DNA of 64,000 nt. Origin: Sphingobium arseniciresistens (lineage in GTDB: Bacteria > Pseudomonadota > Alphaproteobacteria > Sphingomonadales > Sphingomonadaceae). This document shows positions 26,459 to 35,181 of the stretch, in pieces. Where the stretch lies: positions 62,001 through 126,000 of the forward strand of contig JARFNK010000016.1 of the NCBI GenBank assembly GCA_029167225.1. Direction: 5' to 3'. A model generated the notes under the pieces. The model was not told where the DNA came from. It ran no database searches and worked only from the letters and a program-made list of their open reading frames with translations. The number at the start of each line of letters is the position of its first letter. Position 1 is the first letter of the stretch. The position numbers were made by a program, and so were the translations under genes.

Positions 26459-27079
26459 TCACTTCCCCTGTCCCGACCGGGTTTCGGTGTAACCGTACGC
26501 GCGTAAAAATCCTTCCACCGCAGCGGCAACGGCCAGCTTCGGATCGATTTGAGGCTTCGTACCGTAGAGGAGCGGTTCGATGACGCCGGCTTCCAGCATC
26601 CCCTTGAGATGACCTGCGGCGATGCCTGGATCGAAGGCGCGGATAGCGCCCTTTTCGCACAATCGCGCGAGATACGCTTTCATCCCTTCCCACCCGCGCT
26701 TTGGCCCGCTCTCATAAAGCCGCGCGCCAACCGCGACATGCGCGCCCTCCGCTACCGCTGCCCGTATGACGGCGAGCGTTTCAGGGGTCGCCATAAATTC
26801 AAGATACGCCTCGCCAAATCGCTGGAGCACGAGATCCACTCGGGGTTCGGACGGATCGAGCAGATCCATCACCACCTGCCCCTGTTCTGCTACCGCCTCG
26901 AGCATGGCGGCGACGAACAACTCCTCCTTGGATTTGAAATAGCCATACAACGTCGCCTTCGACCCGCCGACCCGCTCCGAGATGGCTGACATGCTGGTCC
27001 GTTCATAGCCCAACTCACGGAACACCGCATTCGCCGCTTCGATGATGGCGTTGCGCCGGTCGTCTGTCCGTACCCTCAT
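26459..27079 (-). CDS. TetR-family regulator of the adjacent efflux operon
   Basis: I prefer the ATG at 27079, 11 bases after an AGGAG; the ATG at 27088 is only 2 bases from it. The 206 residues start with a TetR helix-turn-helix (RRNAIIEAANAVFRELGYER, then TSMSAISERVGGSKATLYGY) followed by a helical ligand domain. It is divergent from the outer-membrane factor gene of an EmrAB-type pump, the usual position of a local repressor. Ligand and operator are unknown. Confidence 0.88.
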   Translation of the reverse strand: MRVRTDDRRNAIIEAANAVFRELGYERTSMSAISERVGGSKATLYGYFKSKEELFVAAMLEAVAEQGQVVMDLLDPSEPRVDLVLQRFGEAYLEFMATPETLAVIRAAVAEGAHVAVGARLYESGPKRGWEGMKAYLARLCEKGAIRAFDPGIAAGHLKGMLEAGVIEPLLYGTKPQIDPKLAVAAAVEGFLRAYGYTETRSGQGK

Positions 27080-27184
27080 AATCAGCATCTCTCCTTTCCT
27101 GAACCCAATGGTACAGTTTTGCCTTGTCGATGCAAGCTTACGTCTATAACGAGACCGTTCAGTTTATTATAGGTTGGTGACGTT

Positions 27185-28609
27185 GTGGGAAAACTGTTTC
27201 ATCCAAGCCAAGCCGGGCCAATGGCTGTGGCCGCGCTCCTGCTGAGTGGATGCGCGGCGCTTCCGGCAAAAAACGACCTGCGGCCGATCGCGCAGCCCGG
27301 GCAATTCGCCAGTAGCACAAGCCTTGCCGCGCCCGTTGCCGCCTGGCCGTCCGATCGATGGTGGACGGACTTTGGCGATCCGCAACTCGACGCCCTGATC
27401 GAAGAAGGTCTGGCGGGCGCTACCGGTCTTCGCGTCGCTCAGGCACGCTTCGCCCGGGCCGAGGCCCTGGTCCGTCAGACGCGGAGCCGGCTGCTGCCCT
27501 CGCTCGCCGCCGATGCACAAGGCGGCGTTACGAAGCAGAGCTATAATTATCTCATCCCTGGCGACTTCTCGCCCCGGGGTTGGCCCGACTATGGACAGGG
27601 CGCGCTCCGCCTCGATTGGGAACTGGACTTTTGGGGTCGCAATCGCGCGGCGCTCGCCGCAGCCCGATCGGAGGCCGAAGCCGCGGGAGCGGAAGCCGCC
27701 GCCGCCAGACTGGCGGTCTCGGCCGGCATCGCCAGCGCCTATGCCGATCTGACCGGATTGTATGCCGAGCATGACGCGGTGGTCGACGCGGTCAAGGTGC
27801 GTAGCCGCACCCTGGAACTGATGCAGGGGCGCAAGGCCCAGGGGATGGAAAATGACGGCGCGGTCGAGCGCGCCCGCTCCGCGCTGGCGACGGCACAGGG
27901 CGAACGTGCCGCGCTTGAAGAAAGCCTGTCGCTCACGCGCAACCGCATCGCGGTGTTGCTCGGGGCCGGCCCAGACCGGGGGCTATCGATCGCCCGTCCG
28001 TCCGTGTTGTCCGACACCGCCTTCGGTCTTCCCGCGAACCTGCCCGCCGAACTGATCGGGCGGCGGCCCGACATCATCGCCGCGCGCCTGCGCGCCGAAG
28101 GATCGGGAAGTCGGATCAGGGAGGCACGTGCGGCCTTCTATCCGAACATTAACCTTGCCGGCCTGATCGGCCTCCAGGCGCTCGGTATCGATAACGTGTT
28201 CAAATCAGGCTCCACCTTTGGAACGGCCGGGCCCGCGATCAGCCTGCCAATTTTCGATGGCGGTCGACTCCGCGGCCAATATCGGGCAGCCGAGGCTGAT
28301 TACCAGAACGCGGTAGCGCAATATGACGGGGCGCTCACCCAGGCGCTGGGCGAGGTCGCCGACGCGACCGCCAGCCAGCGGGCGCTGGGCGAGCGGCTTG
28401 GTCGCGCGCAGGAAGCCGAACGCGCCGCCACGGCTGCCTGGACAGTGGCCAACAACCGCTATCGCGGCGGCCTGGCCACCTATCTCGACGTCCTCGTCGC
28501 CGAAGACGGCCTTATCGCCACCCGCCGCGCCGTCGCCTCGCTCCAAACCCGCGCCTTTGCCCTCGACGTCGCTCTCGTCCGCGCGCTCGGCGGCGGCTTT
28601 CGTTCCTGA
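27185..28609 (+). CDS. Outer-membrane efflux lipoprotein (NodT/OprM family)
   Basis: The 474-residue protein has a lipobox (LLLSGC, Cys about residue 24) and two repeats of the TolC-type outer-membrane factor family, with ADWW-like motifs replaced by WPSDRWWTDFGDPQLDALIE at the start of the mature part, and RRPDIIAARLRAEGSGSRI in the second half. It starts with GTG. The gene leads an operon with a membrane fusion protein and a DHA2 transporter, together forming a tripartite pump across both membranes. Confidence 0.9.
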   Translation: MGKLFHPSQAGPMAVAALLLSGCAALPAKNDLRPIAQPGQFASSTSLAAPVAAWPSDRWWTDFGDPQLDALIEEGLAGATGLRVAQARFARAEALVRQTRSRLLPSLAADAQGGVTKQSYNYLIPGDFSPRGWPDYGQGALRLDWELDFWGRNRAALAAARSEAEAAGAEAAAARLAVSAGIASAYADLTGLYAEHDAVVDAVKVRSRTLELMQGRKAQGMENDGAVERARSALATAQGERAALEESLSLTRNRIAVLLGAGPDRGLSIARPSVLSDTAFGLPANLPAELIGRRPDIIAARLRAEGSGSRIREARAAFYPNINLAGLIGLQALGIDNVFKSGSTFGTAGPAISLPIFDGGRLRGQYRAAEADYQNAVAQYDGALTQALGEVADATASQRALGERLGRAQEAERAATAAWTVANNRYRGGLATYLDVLVAEDGLIATRRAVASLQTRAFALDVALVRALGGGFRS

Positions 28610-28623
28610 AGGATAACAGTCCC

Positions 28624-29790
28624 GTGTCCAAGACAACCCATATCATCGAACATGACGTCCACACCATCATCGAGGAAGAAAGCCCCGGTGAGGTGCGCGC
28701 GCGCAAAGGCAAGCGTACGCGGCTGTTCATCGCGCTGACGGCGACTGTCGCGGTGCTTGGGAGCGGCTACTATGCCTATGATGTCCTGATCGCCTCGCAG
28801 CATGTCGAGACCGACAATGCCTATGTCGGGGCCAATGTCGCGCAGGTGACGCCGCTGGTCGGAGGCCCGGTGCGCGAAGTGCTGGTCGATGACACCCAAC
28901 CCGTGAGGCGCGGCGAGATCCTTGTCCGGCTCGATGATACAGATGCGAAAATCGCTCTCGCCCGCGCCGAAGCCGAGTTGGCGTCGGCGGTCCGCCGGGT
29001 GCGCGGACTGGTTGCGACCGACAGCGTCTTGGGAGCACAGATCGCCGCGCGCGTCGCCGACCAGACCAGCGTCGAGGCTCAACTCACCGCCGCCCGTGGT
29101 GATCTCGACAAGGCGCGCATTGATCTTCAGCGGCGCGAGGCATTGGCAGCCTCGGGCTCCGTATCGGGCGATGAACTCACGGTAGCGCGCAATGCCCAAC
29201 ACACCGCCCTCGCCAGGGTAAAGGCGGCCGAAGCGGCCCGGGCACAGGCGCTGGCCAACCGCACGGCCGCCATCGGCAGCCGTGATGCCAACAAGGCGCT
29301 GATCGACAATTCGACGATCGACGCCAACCCGGAGGTCCTAGTGGCTCGGGCCGCTCGCGATCAGGCGCATGTCGATCTTGAGCGCATGATCCTGCGCGCC
29401 CCGATCGACGGGGTCATCTCCCGGCGGCAGGTCCAGATCGGCCAGCGCGTGCAGCCGGGCCAGGCCCTGATGGTGGTTGTCCCAATCCAGGGTGCCTATG
29501 TCGATGCCAACTTCAAGGAAGTTCAGCTTGCGAAGGTTCGGCCCGGACAACCGGTCCGGCTGACATCGGACCTCTATGGCGGCAAGGTCGAATATCATGG
29601 TCGCGTGGTTGGCTTTTCGGGCGGCACGGGCGCCGCTTTCGCGGTTGTGCCAGCACAGAACGCAACCGGCAACTGGATCAAGGTGGTGCAGCGTCTTCCG
29701 GTTCGTATCAAACTGGATCCCAAACAACTCGGCGAACATCCCCTGCGCGTTGGCCTGTCGATGAGCGCCGACATCGACATCTCGAACTGA
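28624..29790 (+). CDS. emrA: HlyD/EmrA-type membrane fusion protein
   Basis: The 388 residues contain one membrane helix near 37-55 (TRLFIALTATVAVLGSGYYA), a lipoyl-like hybrid motif (HVETDNAYVGANVAQVTPLV), a long coiled-coil hairpin (about 110-240) and the beta-barrel region (DRVI-like GVISRRQVQIGQRVQPGQAL). It links the DHA2 transporter in the inner membrane to the outer-membrane lipoprotein. It lies 14 bases after the outer-membrane gene and 19 before the transporter gene. The symbol denotes family, not proven substrate. Confidence 0.9.
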   Translation: MSKTTHIIEHDVHTIIEEESPGEVRARKGKRTRLFIALTATVAVLGSGYYAYDVLIASQHVETDNAYVGANVAQVTPLVGGPVREVLVDDTQPVRRGEILVRLDDTDAKIALARAEAELASAVRRVRGLVATDSVLGAQIAARVADQTSVEAQLTAARGDLDKARIDLQRREALAASGSVSGDELTVARNAQHTALARVKAAEAARAQALANRTAAIGSRDANKALIDNSTIDANPEVLVARAARDQAHVDLERMILRAPIDGVISRRQVQIGQRVQPGQALMVVVPIQGAYVDANFKEVQLAKVRPGQPVRLTSDLYGGKVEYHGRVVGFSGGTGAAFAVVPAQNATGNWIKVVQRLPVRIKLDPKQLGEHPLRVGLSMSADIDISN

Positions 29791-29809
29791 TCGCCAGGAG
29801 CCTCACCTG

Positions 29810-31360
29810 ATGGCAACCGCTTTTTCCGCCCGCGCAACGGCTCTGCCCGCAGGGCCGCTCACCGGCACGACGCTCATCCTCGCCGCGATTGCGATCGGGC
29901 TCGGCAATTTCCTGGTCGTGCTTGACACGACGATCGCCAATGTCTCGATTCCGACCATCGCGGGCGCGCTCGGCGTGTCATCGTCGCAGGGGACCTGGGT
30001 CATCACCTCCTATGCGGTGGCCGAGGCGATCACCGTCCCGCTCTCGGGCTGGCTCGCCAAGCGGTTTGGGGCGCAGCGCGTGTTCATCACCTGCTATCTG
30101 GCGTTCGCCCTGATTTCTCTGATGTGCGGTCTTGCCGGGTCGCTGGGCACGCTGATTGGCGGGCGCGTCCTGCTCGGTCTGTTCGGCGGCCCGATCATGC
30201 CGCTCTCGCAGATGCTGCTGTTGCGCATTTTTCCCCCGGAAAAGGCGACATTGGCAACGGTGATCTGGGCGATGACGACGCTTGTCGGCCCCGTGGCCGG
30301 CCCTATACTTGGCGGGATCATCTGCGACGGTGTGGGCTGGGAGTGGATCTTCTTCATCAAGGTGCCGGTTGCAGCGGCCGGCGGCCTTGCCGTCCTCTAC
30401 TTCCTGCGCGGCCAACCTGATCCCACCGCCCCTGCCATGATCGACAAGGTCGGGCTCGCACTCCTGATTCTTTGGGTCGGCGCTCTCCAGATCATGCTGG
30501 ACGAGGGCCGCAACCATGACTGGTTCGCTGCTGCCGAAATCCGCTGGCTGGCAGCGATCGCCGCGATCGGCTTTGTCGCTTTCCTGATCTGGGAGCTGAC
30601 CGACAAGAACCCTATTGTCGATCTACGGATTTTCCGCCATCGCGGCTTCGTCGCGGCGTCTGTCACCTATTCGGTGGCGTTCGGGGCCTTCTTCGCAGCC
30701 ATCGTCCTGCTGCCGCTCTGGCTCCAGCAGAATATGGGCTACACCGCGACCTGGGCCGGCTACGCGACCGGGATGATGGGCATATTTGCCGTCCTCTCGG
30801 CGCCAGCTATCGGTAAGCTGACAGAGAAAATCGATCCCAGGTTGATCGTATCGCTCGGCATCGTGGGCCTCGGGGCGACTGTGGCCTGGCGGATGACTTT
30901 CAACTCGGACGTCACTTTCCTGCAGATGGCCTGGCCAACACTCCTGATGGGTCCGTTCATGGTCATGTTCTTTGTGCCTGTCACCGGTCTTGCGATGGCG
31001 AGTGTGGACCCAGACGAGCAGGCGACTGCCGCCGGCCTCTCGAATTTCATGCGGACATTAGGCGGCGCATTCGCTACCTCGATCGTGCAGACCGGCTGGG
31101 CCAACGCCGCGCGGGAAAACCAGACCGAACTGGCCGGCGCCATGCATCAGGGGCAGGCGACGCTTGAGGGCATGATCGCCGACGGCATGTCATATCAATC
31201 CGCGACCGCGGCTCTGACCAGCCTCGTCGAGGGTCAAAGCGTGATGCTGGCGACGCTGAACATGTTCGCCGCTATCACGATCTGCTTCGCGTTCGCCGCC
31301 ACGCTCATCTGGCTGGCGCCCAAGCCAAAGGGTCCGATCGATACCAGCGGAGCCCATTAG
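29810..31360 (+). CDS. emrB: DHA2-family MFS multidrug transporter (EmrB-like)
   Basis: The 516-residue protein has about 14 membrane helices. Motifs of the DHA2 family are present: LDTTIANVSIPTIAG in helix 1, the GWLAKRFGAQRVFITCYLAF motif A loop, and motif C (GPVAGPILGGIICDGVGWEW). It is the proton-driven inner-membrane part of the tripartite pump. It is co-transcribed with the emrA and outer-membrane factor genes and probably repressed by the divergent TetR protein. Confidence 0.92.
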   Translation: MATAFSARATALPAGPLTGTTLILAAIAIGLGNFLVVLDTTIANVSIPTIAGALGVSSSQGTWVITSYAVAEAITVPLSGWLAKRFGAQRVFITCYLAFALISLMCGLAGSLGTLIGGRVLLGLFGGPIMPLSQMLLLRIFPPEKATLATVIWAMTTLVGPVAGPILGGIICDGVGWEWIFFIKVPVAAAGGLAVLYFLRGQPDPTAPAMIDKVGLALLILWVGALQIMLDEGRNHDWFAAAEIRWLAAIAAIGFVAFLIWELTDKNPIVDLRIFRHRGFVAASVTYSVAFGAFFAAIVLLPLWLQQNMGYTATWAGYATGMMGIFAVLSAPAIGKLTEKIDPRLIVSLGIVGLGATVAWRMTFNSDVTFLQMAWPTLLMGPFMVMFFVPVTGLAMASVDPDEQATAAGLSNFMRTLGGAFATSIVQTGWANAARENQTELAGAMHQGQATLEGMIADGMSYQSATAALTSLVEGQSVMLATLNMFAAITICFAFAATLIWLAPKPKGPIDTSGAH

Positions 31361-31363
31361 ACT

Positions 31364-31906
31364 GTGCGTTATGATCCAACGCCGCCTTATTCCCATATTC
31401 CCGGACTTATGTTTGGCGGGACAGCCGTCACGCTGGGTGCTGATCAAGCGTCTGTGGCGGCCCCCGTCAGCCTGCCAGCCGGCGCCCCCACTCGGCGTCC
31501 CCAAGCCCCCTCGCCGAGGTCGGTTGGCAGGTACCCTCGACCAGACGACGAGGTGGAAGCGGCCGATCGGCCGCTGGCCGATGTCACTGGACCTCCCATC
31601 CTCACGCCGCTCGAACTGCAGGCTCTACTGGTGGGATTGTCCGATGGCCGGCAACGGCAACGTATCAAGCAGCCTGAGGCAAGAGGTCCGCTGCGCACGC
31701 TTTTGCGGCAAATGTTCGGAGCGACGGGTGTTCCACCGCTGGCCAATCCGAAACTCGAAGCCCTGCGCGCGTTTGCGATGCGGCACGCGGGAGGGGGCGC
31801 CTGTTTCCAAAGGGAAACTGATGGCCATCGTCTGGCGCCAGAGCTTGTCGCGGCGGCGCGGCAATATCTAGATCAGTGCGATCGCACGGCGGCAGGGGAC
31901 TGGTGA
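31364..31906 (+). CDS. Hypothetical protein after the efflux operon
   Basis: This 180-codon ORF begins with GTG three bases after the transporter stop, so it may be the fourth gene of the operon. The first 75 residues are Pro/Arg-rich and unstructured; the rest (PPILTPLELQALLVGLSDGR, then RGPLRTLLRQMFGATGVPPL) looks like a compact helical domain. I recognise no family. An overlapping frame of similar length exists, which lowers confidence. Confidence 0.4.
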   Translation: MRYDPTPPYSHIPGLMFGGTAVTLGADQASVAAPVSLPAGAPTRRPQAPSPRSVGRYPRPDDEVEAADRPLADVTGPPILTPLELQALLVGLSDGRQRQRIKQPEARGPLRTLLRQMFGATGVPPLANPKLEALRAFAMRHAGGGACFQRETDGHRLAPELVAAARQYLDQCDRTAAGDW

Positions 31907-32032
31907 CTGGATTGCGACAGGATGGACGATGAACAGAAGCCAACAGAAACCATGGTGAGCAGCGTAAGGGTTCATTCAGTTCCCGACCACTTAGGCTGCT
32001 CCAATATCGATCATCTCTTCCTGCGTCTCTTT

Positions 32033-32539
32033 TTATTCGGCGTTGGCGCCTCCTGGTAGATTGGAGTCTCCTGGTTCCTCATCCACCACTGGGCCAATCG
32101 GGAACAGGAGCAGTGTCGAGGTTGCGGACGCGCAGAGCCGCCCTTGCGCGTCGAGCAGCCGCGCTTCTGAGAAGGCGACCCGCCGCCCAAGCGAGACCAA
32201 CTTTCCTTCAGCCCGCACCGGGCCGCTTTTATCAGTCAAGGCACGATGATAGGCGACCTTCAGTTCGAGCGTCGTATAGCCCTGCCCTGCTGGAAGGCTG
32301 GAGTGCACGGCGCAACCACAAGCGCTGTCGAGCAGGGTCGCGGCATAACCGCCATGCACCGAGCCGATCGGATTGAAGACCTTGCGAGACGGCGAACCCT
32401 CGAAAACGACGCGTCAGCGCTCTAACCCGACGAGAGCGAACTCAAGCATTTCGCCGATCGGCGGATGGATATCAGCCTTCATGAGCGCGGCCAACTGGTC
32501 GTGGCCGTCAAGGCCCTCCTTGTTGTCGAGGATGTTCAT
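32033..32539 (-). pseudogene. PaaI-type thioesterase with in-frame nonsense codon
   Basis: Starting at the ATG at 32539, which overlaps the TetR gene stop (ATGA), the frame reads MNILDNKEGL to VGLER, then TGA (32414-32416), then RVVFEGSPSRKVFNPIGSVH and GGYAATLLDSACGCAV. This is a hot-dog-fold thioesterase of the PaaI/YdiI group with the HGG active-site motif. One base change (GGA to TGA at codon 42, where the family has Gly) breaks it. Reinitiation at the GTG just before HGG would give a 108-residue product lacking the first 60 residues, probably inactive. Confidence 0.75.
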
Positions 32540-33120
32540 GCCGCGCGGCCTTTCTGCGCCGAAGCGCGCTGGCCGGGAGTCGTCCTTTCGTCAATCCAGG
32601 CGCGCGTCGCGGTCAGCAATTCTTCCGACAGCACGGGGTCGTCGATAGACCGGGCGAGGATGAGCGCGCCGACCATCGCCGACCACCTGCCGATGGCTGC
32701 CCTGCGGCGCTCAGTGGCATCGCCCTCTGCCATGGTGCCCGCAAGACTTTCGATCTGGGTCGCAACGACCTGCATCATCGACGCGCGCGCTGCCGGCGAC
32801 TGCTGCCGCATGAGACCGGCCAGGGAAGCCATCGGGCAGCCTCGTTCGGGATGGTCGCGATGGGGCACGGACAGATAGGTGTCGATCCACGAACCGATAT
32901 CGTCAGGATCAGACTGACTACCGGCAACATGGCCGATTGCGTGGGCGATCAGATCGTCCTTCGATTTGAAATGCCCATAGAAGCCGCCATGGGTCAACCC
33001 CGCGGCCTTCATCACCTCCGAGACGCTGACCGCATCGAAACCTTTCTCGCGGAACAGGCGTCCCGCCTCGGTCAGGATGCGGATGCGGTTCTGGGCCATC
33101 TGTTCCCGGCTTACTTTCAT
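32536..33120 (-). CDS. TetR-family regulator
   Basis: The 194-residue protein has a helix-turn-helix at residues 12-55 (RIRILTEAGRLFREKGFDAV, then SVSEVMKAAGLTHGGFYGHF) and a C-terminal domain of the AcrR-like type found in repressors of oxidoreductase operons. It is divergent from an SDR-OYE-quinone-reductase-hydrolase-AKR operon. The spacer contains palindromes overlapping a good promoter. The damaged thioesterase gene follows with a 4-base overlap. Confidence 0.9.
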   Translation of the reverse strand: MKVSREQMAQNRIRILTEAGRLFREKGFDAVSVSEVMKAAGLTHGGFYGHFKSKDDLIAHAIGHVAGSQSDPDDIGSWIDTYLSVPHRDHPERGCPMASLAGLMRQQSPAARASMMQVVATQIESLAGTMAEGDATERRRAAIGRWSAMVGALILARSIDDPVLSEELLTATRAWIDERTTPGQRASAQKGRAA

Positions 33121-33138
33121 TTTCGTCTCCGCATGCCA

Positions 33139-33180
33139 TTGACATTATCATGATAGCCATCATATCATCATCATTGATGA
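33139..33180 (+). promoter_or_regulatory. Divergent promoter with palindromic TetR operator candidates
   Basis: TTGACA (33139-33144), 18 bases, TATCAT (33163-33168) form a strong sigma-70-type promoter toward the SDR gene. The perfect palindrome TATCATGATA (33146-33155) lies between the two hexamers, and TCATCA-T-TGATGA (33168-33180) overlaps the expected start of transcription. A third dyad, ACTAT-N7-ATAGT, follows at 33184-33200. Binding by the neighbouring TetR protein would block transcription. Confidence 0.65.
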
Positions 33181-33224
33181 CGACTATCATGAATATAGTT
33201 TCAATGCCATGAAAGGGCAATGCC

Positions 33225-34013
33225 ATGACCGCCAAACCATCCGTTCTCATCACCGGCGCATCTACCGGCATCGGCGCGGGCTACGCCGATCGCTTCGCGC
33301 GGCGCGGCCATGATCTGGTGCTGGTCGCGCGCAACGCAGCGCGCATGGAGGCGCTGGCCGAGCGTCTGCGGAGTGAGACCGGCGTTACGGTCGACATCAT
33401 GACGGCGGACCTCGCCGATCCCACCGAGCGCGCCGTGGTGGAGACTCGGCTGCGCGACGATGCGCAGATCGAAATCCTCATCAACAACGCCGGGACGACC
33501 CTGGCGGGAACCTTCCTCGATCAGTCGACGGACGATGTCGAGCGGCTGGTGACGCTCAACACGACGGCTCTGGTGCGGCTTGCCCACGCCATTGCCCCGC
33601 GCCTCGCGCAATCGGGCAAGGGAGCGATCGTCAACATCGGTTCGGTGGTCGGCCTCGCGCCGGAATTCGGGATGGCCGTCTATGGCGCCACCAAAGCGTT
33701 CGCCCTTTATTTGTCGCAAGCCCTCAACCTGCAGCTCGGCCCGCAGGGCGTCTATGTGCAGGCGGTACTGCCCGCCACGACCCGCACCGAAATCTGGGAC
33801 CATGCCGGCGTTGATGTGGACACCTTGAGTGGTGTGATGGAAGTGAACGACCTGGTTGACGCCGCGCTCGCGGGTTTCGATCGCCGGGAGGCGGTCACTA
33901 TCCCGCCGCTGCATGAAGTCGGAAAATGGGATGCCTATGACGCGGCGCGTCAGGCGATGCTTCCCGGCATTTCGCAGTCGCAGCCCGCCGCTCGCTACAT
34001 CGCGGACGCCTGA
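33225..34013 (+). CDS. SDR-family oxidoreductase
   Basis: A 262-residue classical SDR: GASTGIG at residues 11-17, NNAG at 87-90, and the catalytic Ser140, Tyr153 and Lys157 (VYGATK). The overall sequence resembles DltE/YqjQ-like members, which reduce varied ketones and aldehydes. It is the first gene of a five-gene operon with an old yellow enzyme, a zinc-independent quinone reductase-like MDR, a hydrolase and an aldo/keto reductase, all suited to electrophile detoxification. Control by the divergent TetR protein is likely. Confidence 0.88.
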   Translation: MTAKPSVLITGASTGIGAGYADRFARRGHDLVLVARNAARMEALAERLRSETGVTVDIMTADLADPTERAVVETRLRDDAQIEILINNAGTTLAGTFLDQSTDDVERLVTLNTTALVRLAHAIAPRLAQSGKGAIVNIGSVVGLAPEFGMAVYGATKAFALYLSQALNLQLGPQGVYVQAVLPATTRTEIWDHAGVDVDTLSGVMEVNDLVDAALAGFDRREAVTIPPLHEVGKWDAYDAARQAMLPGISQSQPAARYIADA

Positions 34014-34069
34014 AGGGCAGCGAAAGCCAAGCAGACGCAATCCTATCATCACAACGAAAGATCGAGACA

Positions 34070-35164
34070 ATGACCCAGACGGACCTGTTCAATTCCTACG
34101 ACCTCGGCGGCCTCACGCTGACGAACCGCATCGTCATGGCGCCGCTGACGCGCAACCGCGCCGGAGTTGGCCTCGTGCCCAGCGCGTTTGCGGCGGACTA
34201 TTATGCCCAGCGCGCGAGCGCCGGGCTCCTCATTACCGAGGCGACTCAGGTCTCTCAGCAGGCCCAGGGCTATCAGGACACACCCGGCCTCTACACGCCC
34301 GAGCAGATCGCGGGCTGGCGCACAGTGACCGACGCGGTGCATGCCAGGGGCGGCCGCATCTTCGTCCAGCTCTGGCATGTCGGCCGCGTCAGCCATATCG
34401 ATTTTCATGACGGCGAAGCGCCGGTTGCGCCATCGGCGATCCGTGCAGAAACGAAGGTTTTTGTGAACAACGGCTTTGTTGAGGCGTCGCAGCCGCGCGC
34501 GCTCGAACTGGACGAACTCCCCGGCATCGTCGAGGATTTCCGCAAGGCCGCTGCCAACGCGATCGAGGCCGGGTTCGACGGGGTCGAAGTGCATGGGGCG
34601 AACGGCTATCTGCTCGACCAGTTCCTGCGGGAAGCCAGCAACGTCCGCTCCGACGCCTATGGCGGTTCGATTGAAAACCGCGCCCGCCTGCTGATCGAAG
34701 TAACCGCCGCTGTGGCGGATGAAATCGGCGCGCAGCGCACGGGTGTCCGTCTCTCGCCCGTGTCACCCGCAAATGGCACGGTGCCGTCGAGCGACGAGCA
34801 GCCGCAGTTCAACCATGTGGTGGAAGCACTCGACGCGCTCGGTATCGCCTATATCCACGTCGTCGAGGGGGCAACCGGCGGGCCGCGCGATGTGGCGCCG
34901 TTCGATTTCGATGCGCTGCGCAAGGCGTTCCGCAACACGTATATCGCCAACAACGGCTATACCCTTGAACTGGCCAAATCCCGCCTCGGCGAGGGCAAGG
35001 CGGACCTGATCGCTTTCGGCCACGACTTCATCGCCAATCCCGATCTGGTCGAACGGCTGAGAAGCGGCGCGCCGCTCGCCCAGATGAACCCGGCCACGAT
35101 CTATGGCGGCGGCGCGCAGGGCTATACCGATTATCCTGTCGCCGTCATCACCGCTGACGCCTGA
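34070..35164 (+). CDS. Alkene reductase of the old yellow enzyme family (NemA-like)
   Basis: This 364-residue FMN-dependent TIM barrel shows LTNRIVMAPLTRNRA at the N-terminus and the substrate-binding His175, Asn178 and Tyr180 (EVHGANGYLLDQF). Family members reduce activated C=C bonds of enones, N-ethylmaleimide and nitrate esters with NADPH. Length and motifs are complete. In the operon it would work with the SDR, MDR and AKR on reactive carbonyls. NemA regulation by a TetR protein in other bacteria is a precedent for the layout here. Confidence 0.92.
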   Translation: MTQTDLFNSYDLGGLTLTNRIVMAPLTRNRAGVGLVPSAFAADYYAQRASAGLLITEATQVSQQAQGYQDTPGLYTPEQIAGWRTVTDAVHARGGRIFVQLWHVGRVSHIDFHDGEAPVAPSAIRAETKVFVNNGFVEASQPRALELDELPGIVEDFRKAAANAIEAGFDGVEVHGANGYLLDQFLREASNVRSDAYGGSIENRARLLIEVTAAVADEIGAQRTGVRLSPVSPANGTVPSSDEQPQFNHVVEALDALGIAYIHVVEGATGGPRDVAPFDFDALRKAFRNTYIANNGYTLELAKSRLGEGKADLIAFGHDFIANPDLVERLRSGAPLAQMNPATIYGGGAQGYTDYPVAVITADA

Positions 35165-35181
35165 TCCGGAGTAGCAGAACC

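Noticed and set aside
27119-27150. Promoter of the efflux operon (TTGTCG ... TATAAC)
   Set aside because: The spacing is only 15 bases and the hexamers are weak, so I did not list it as a feature.
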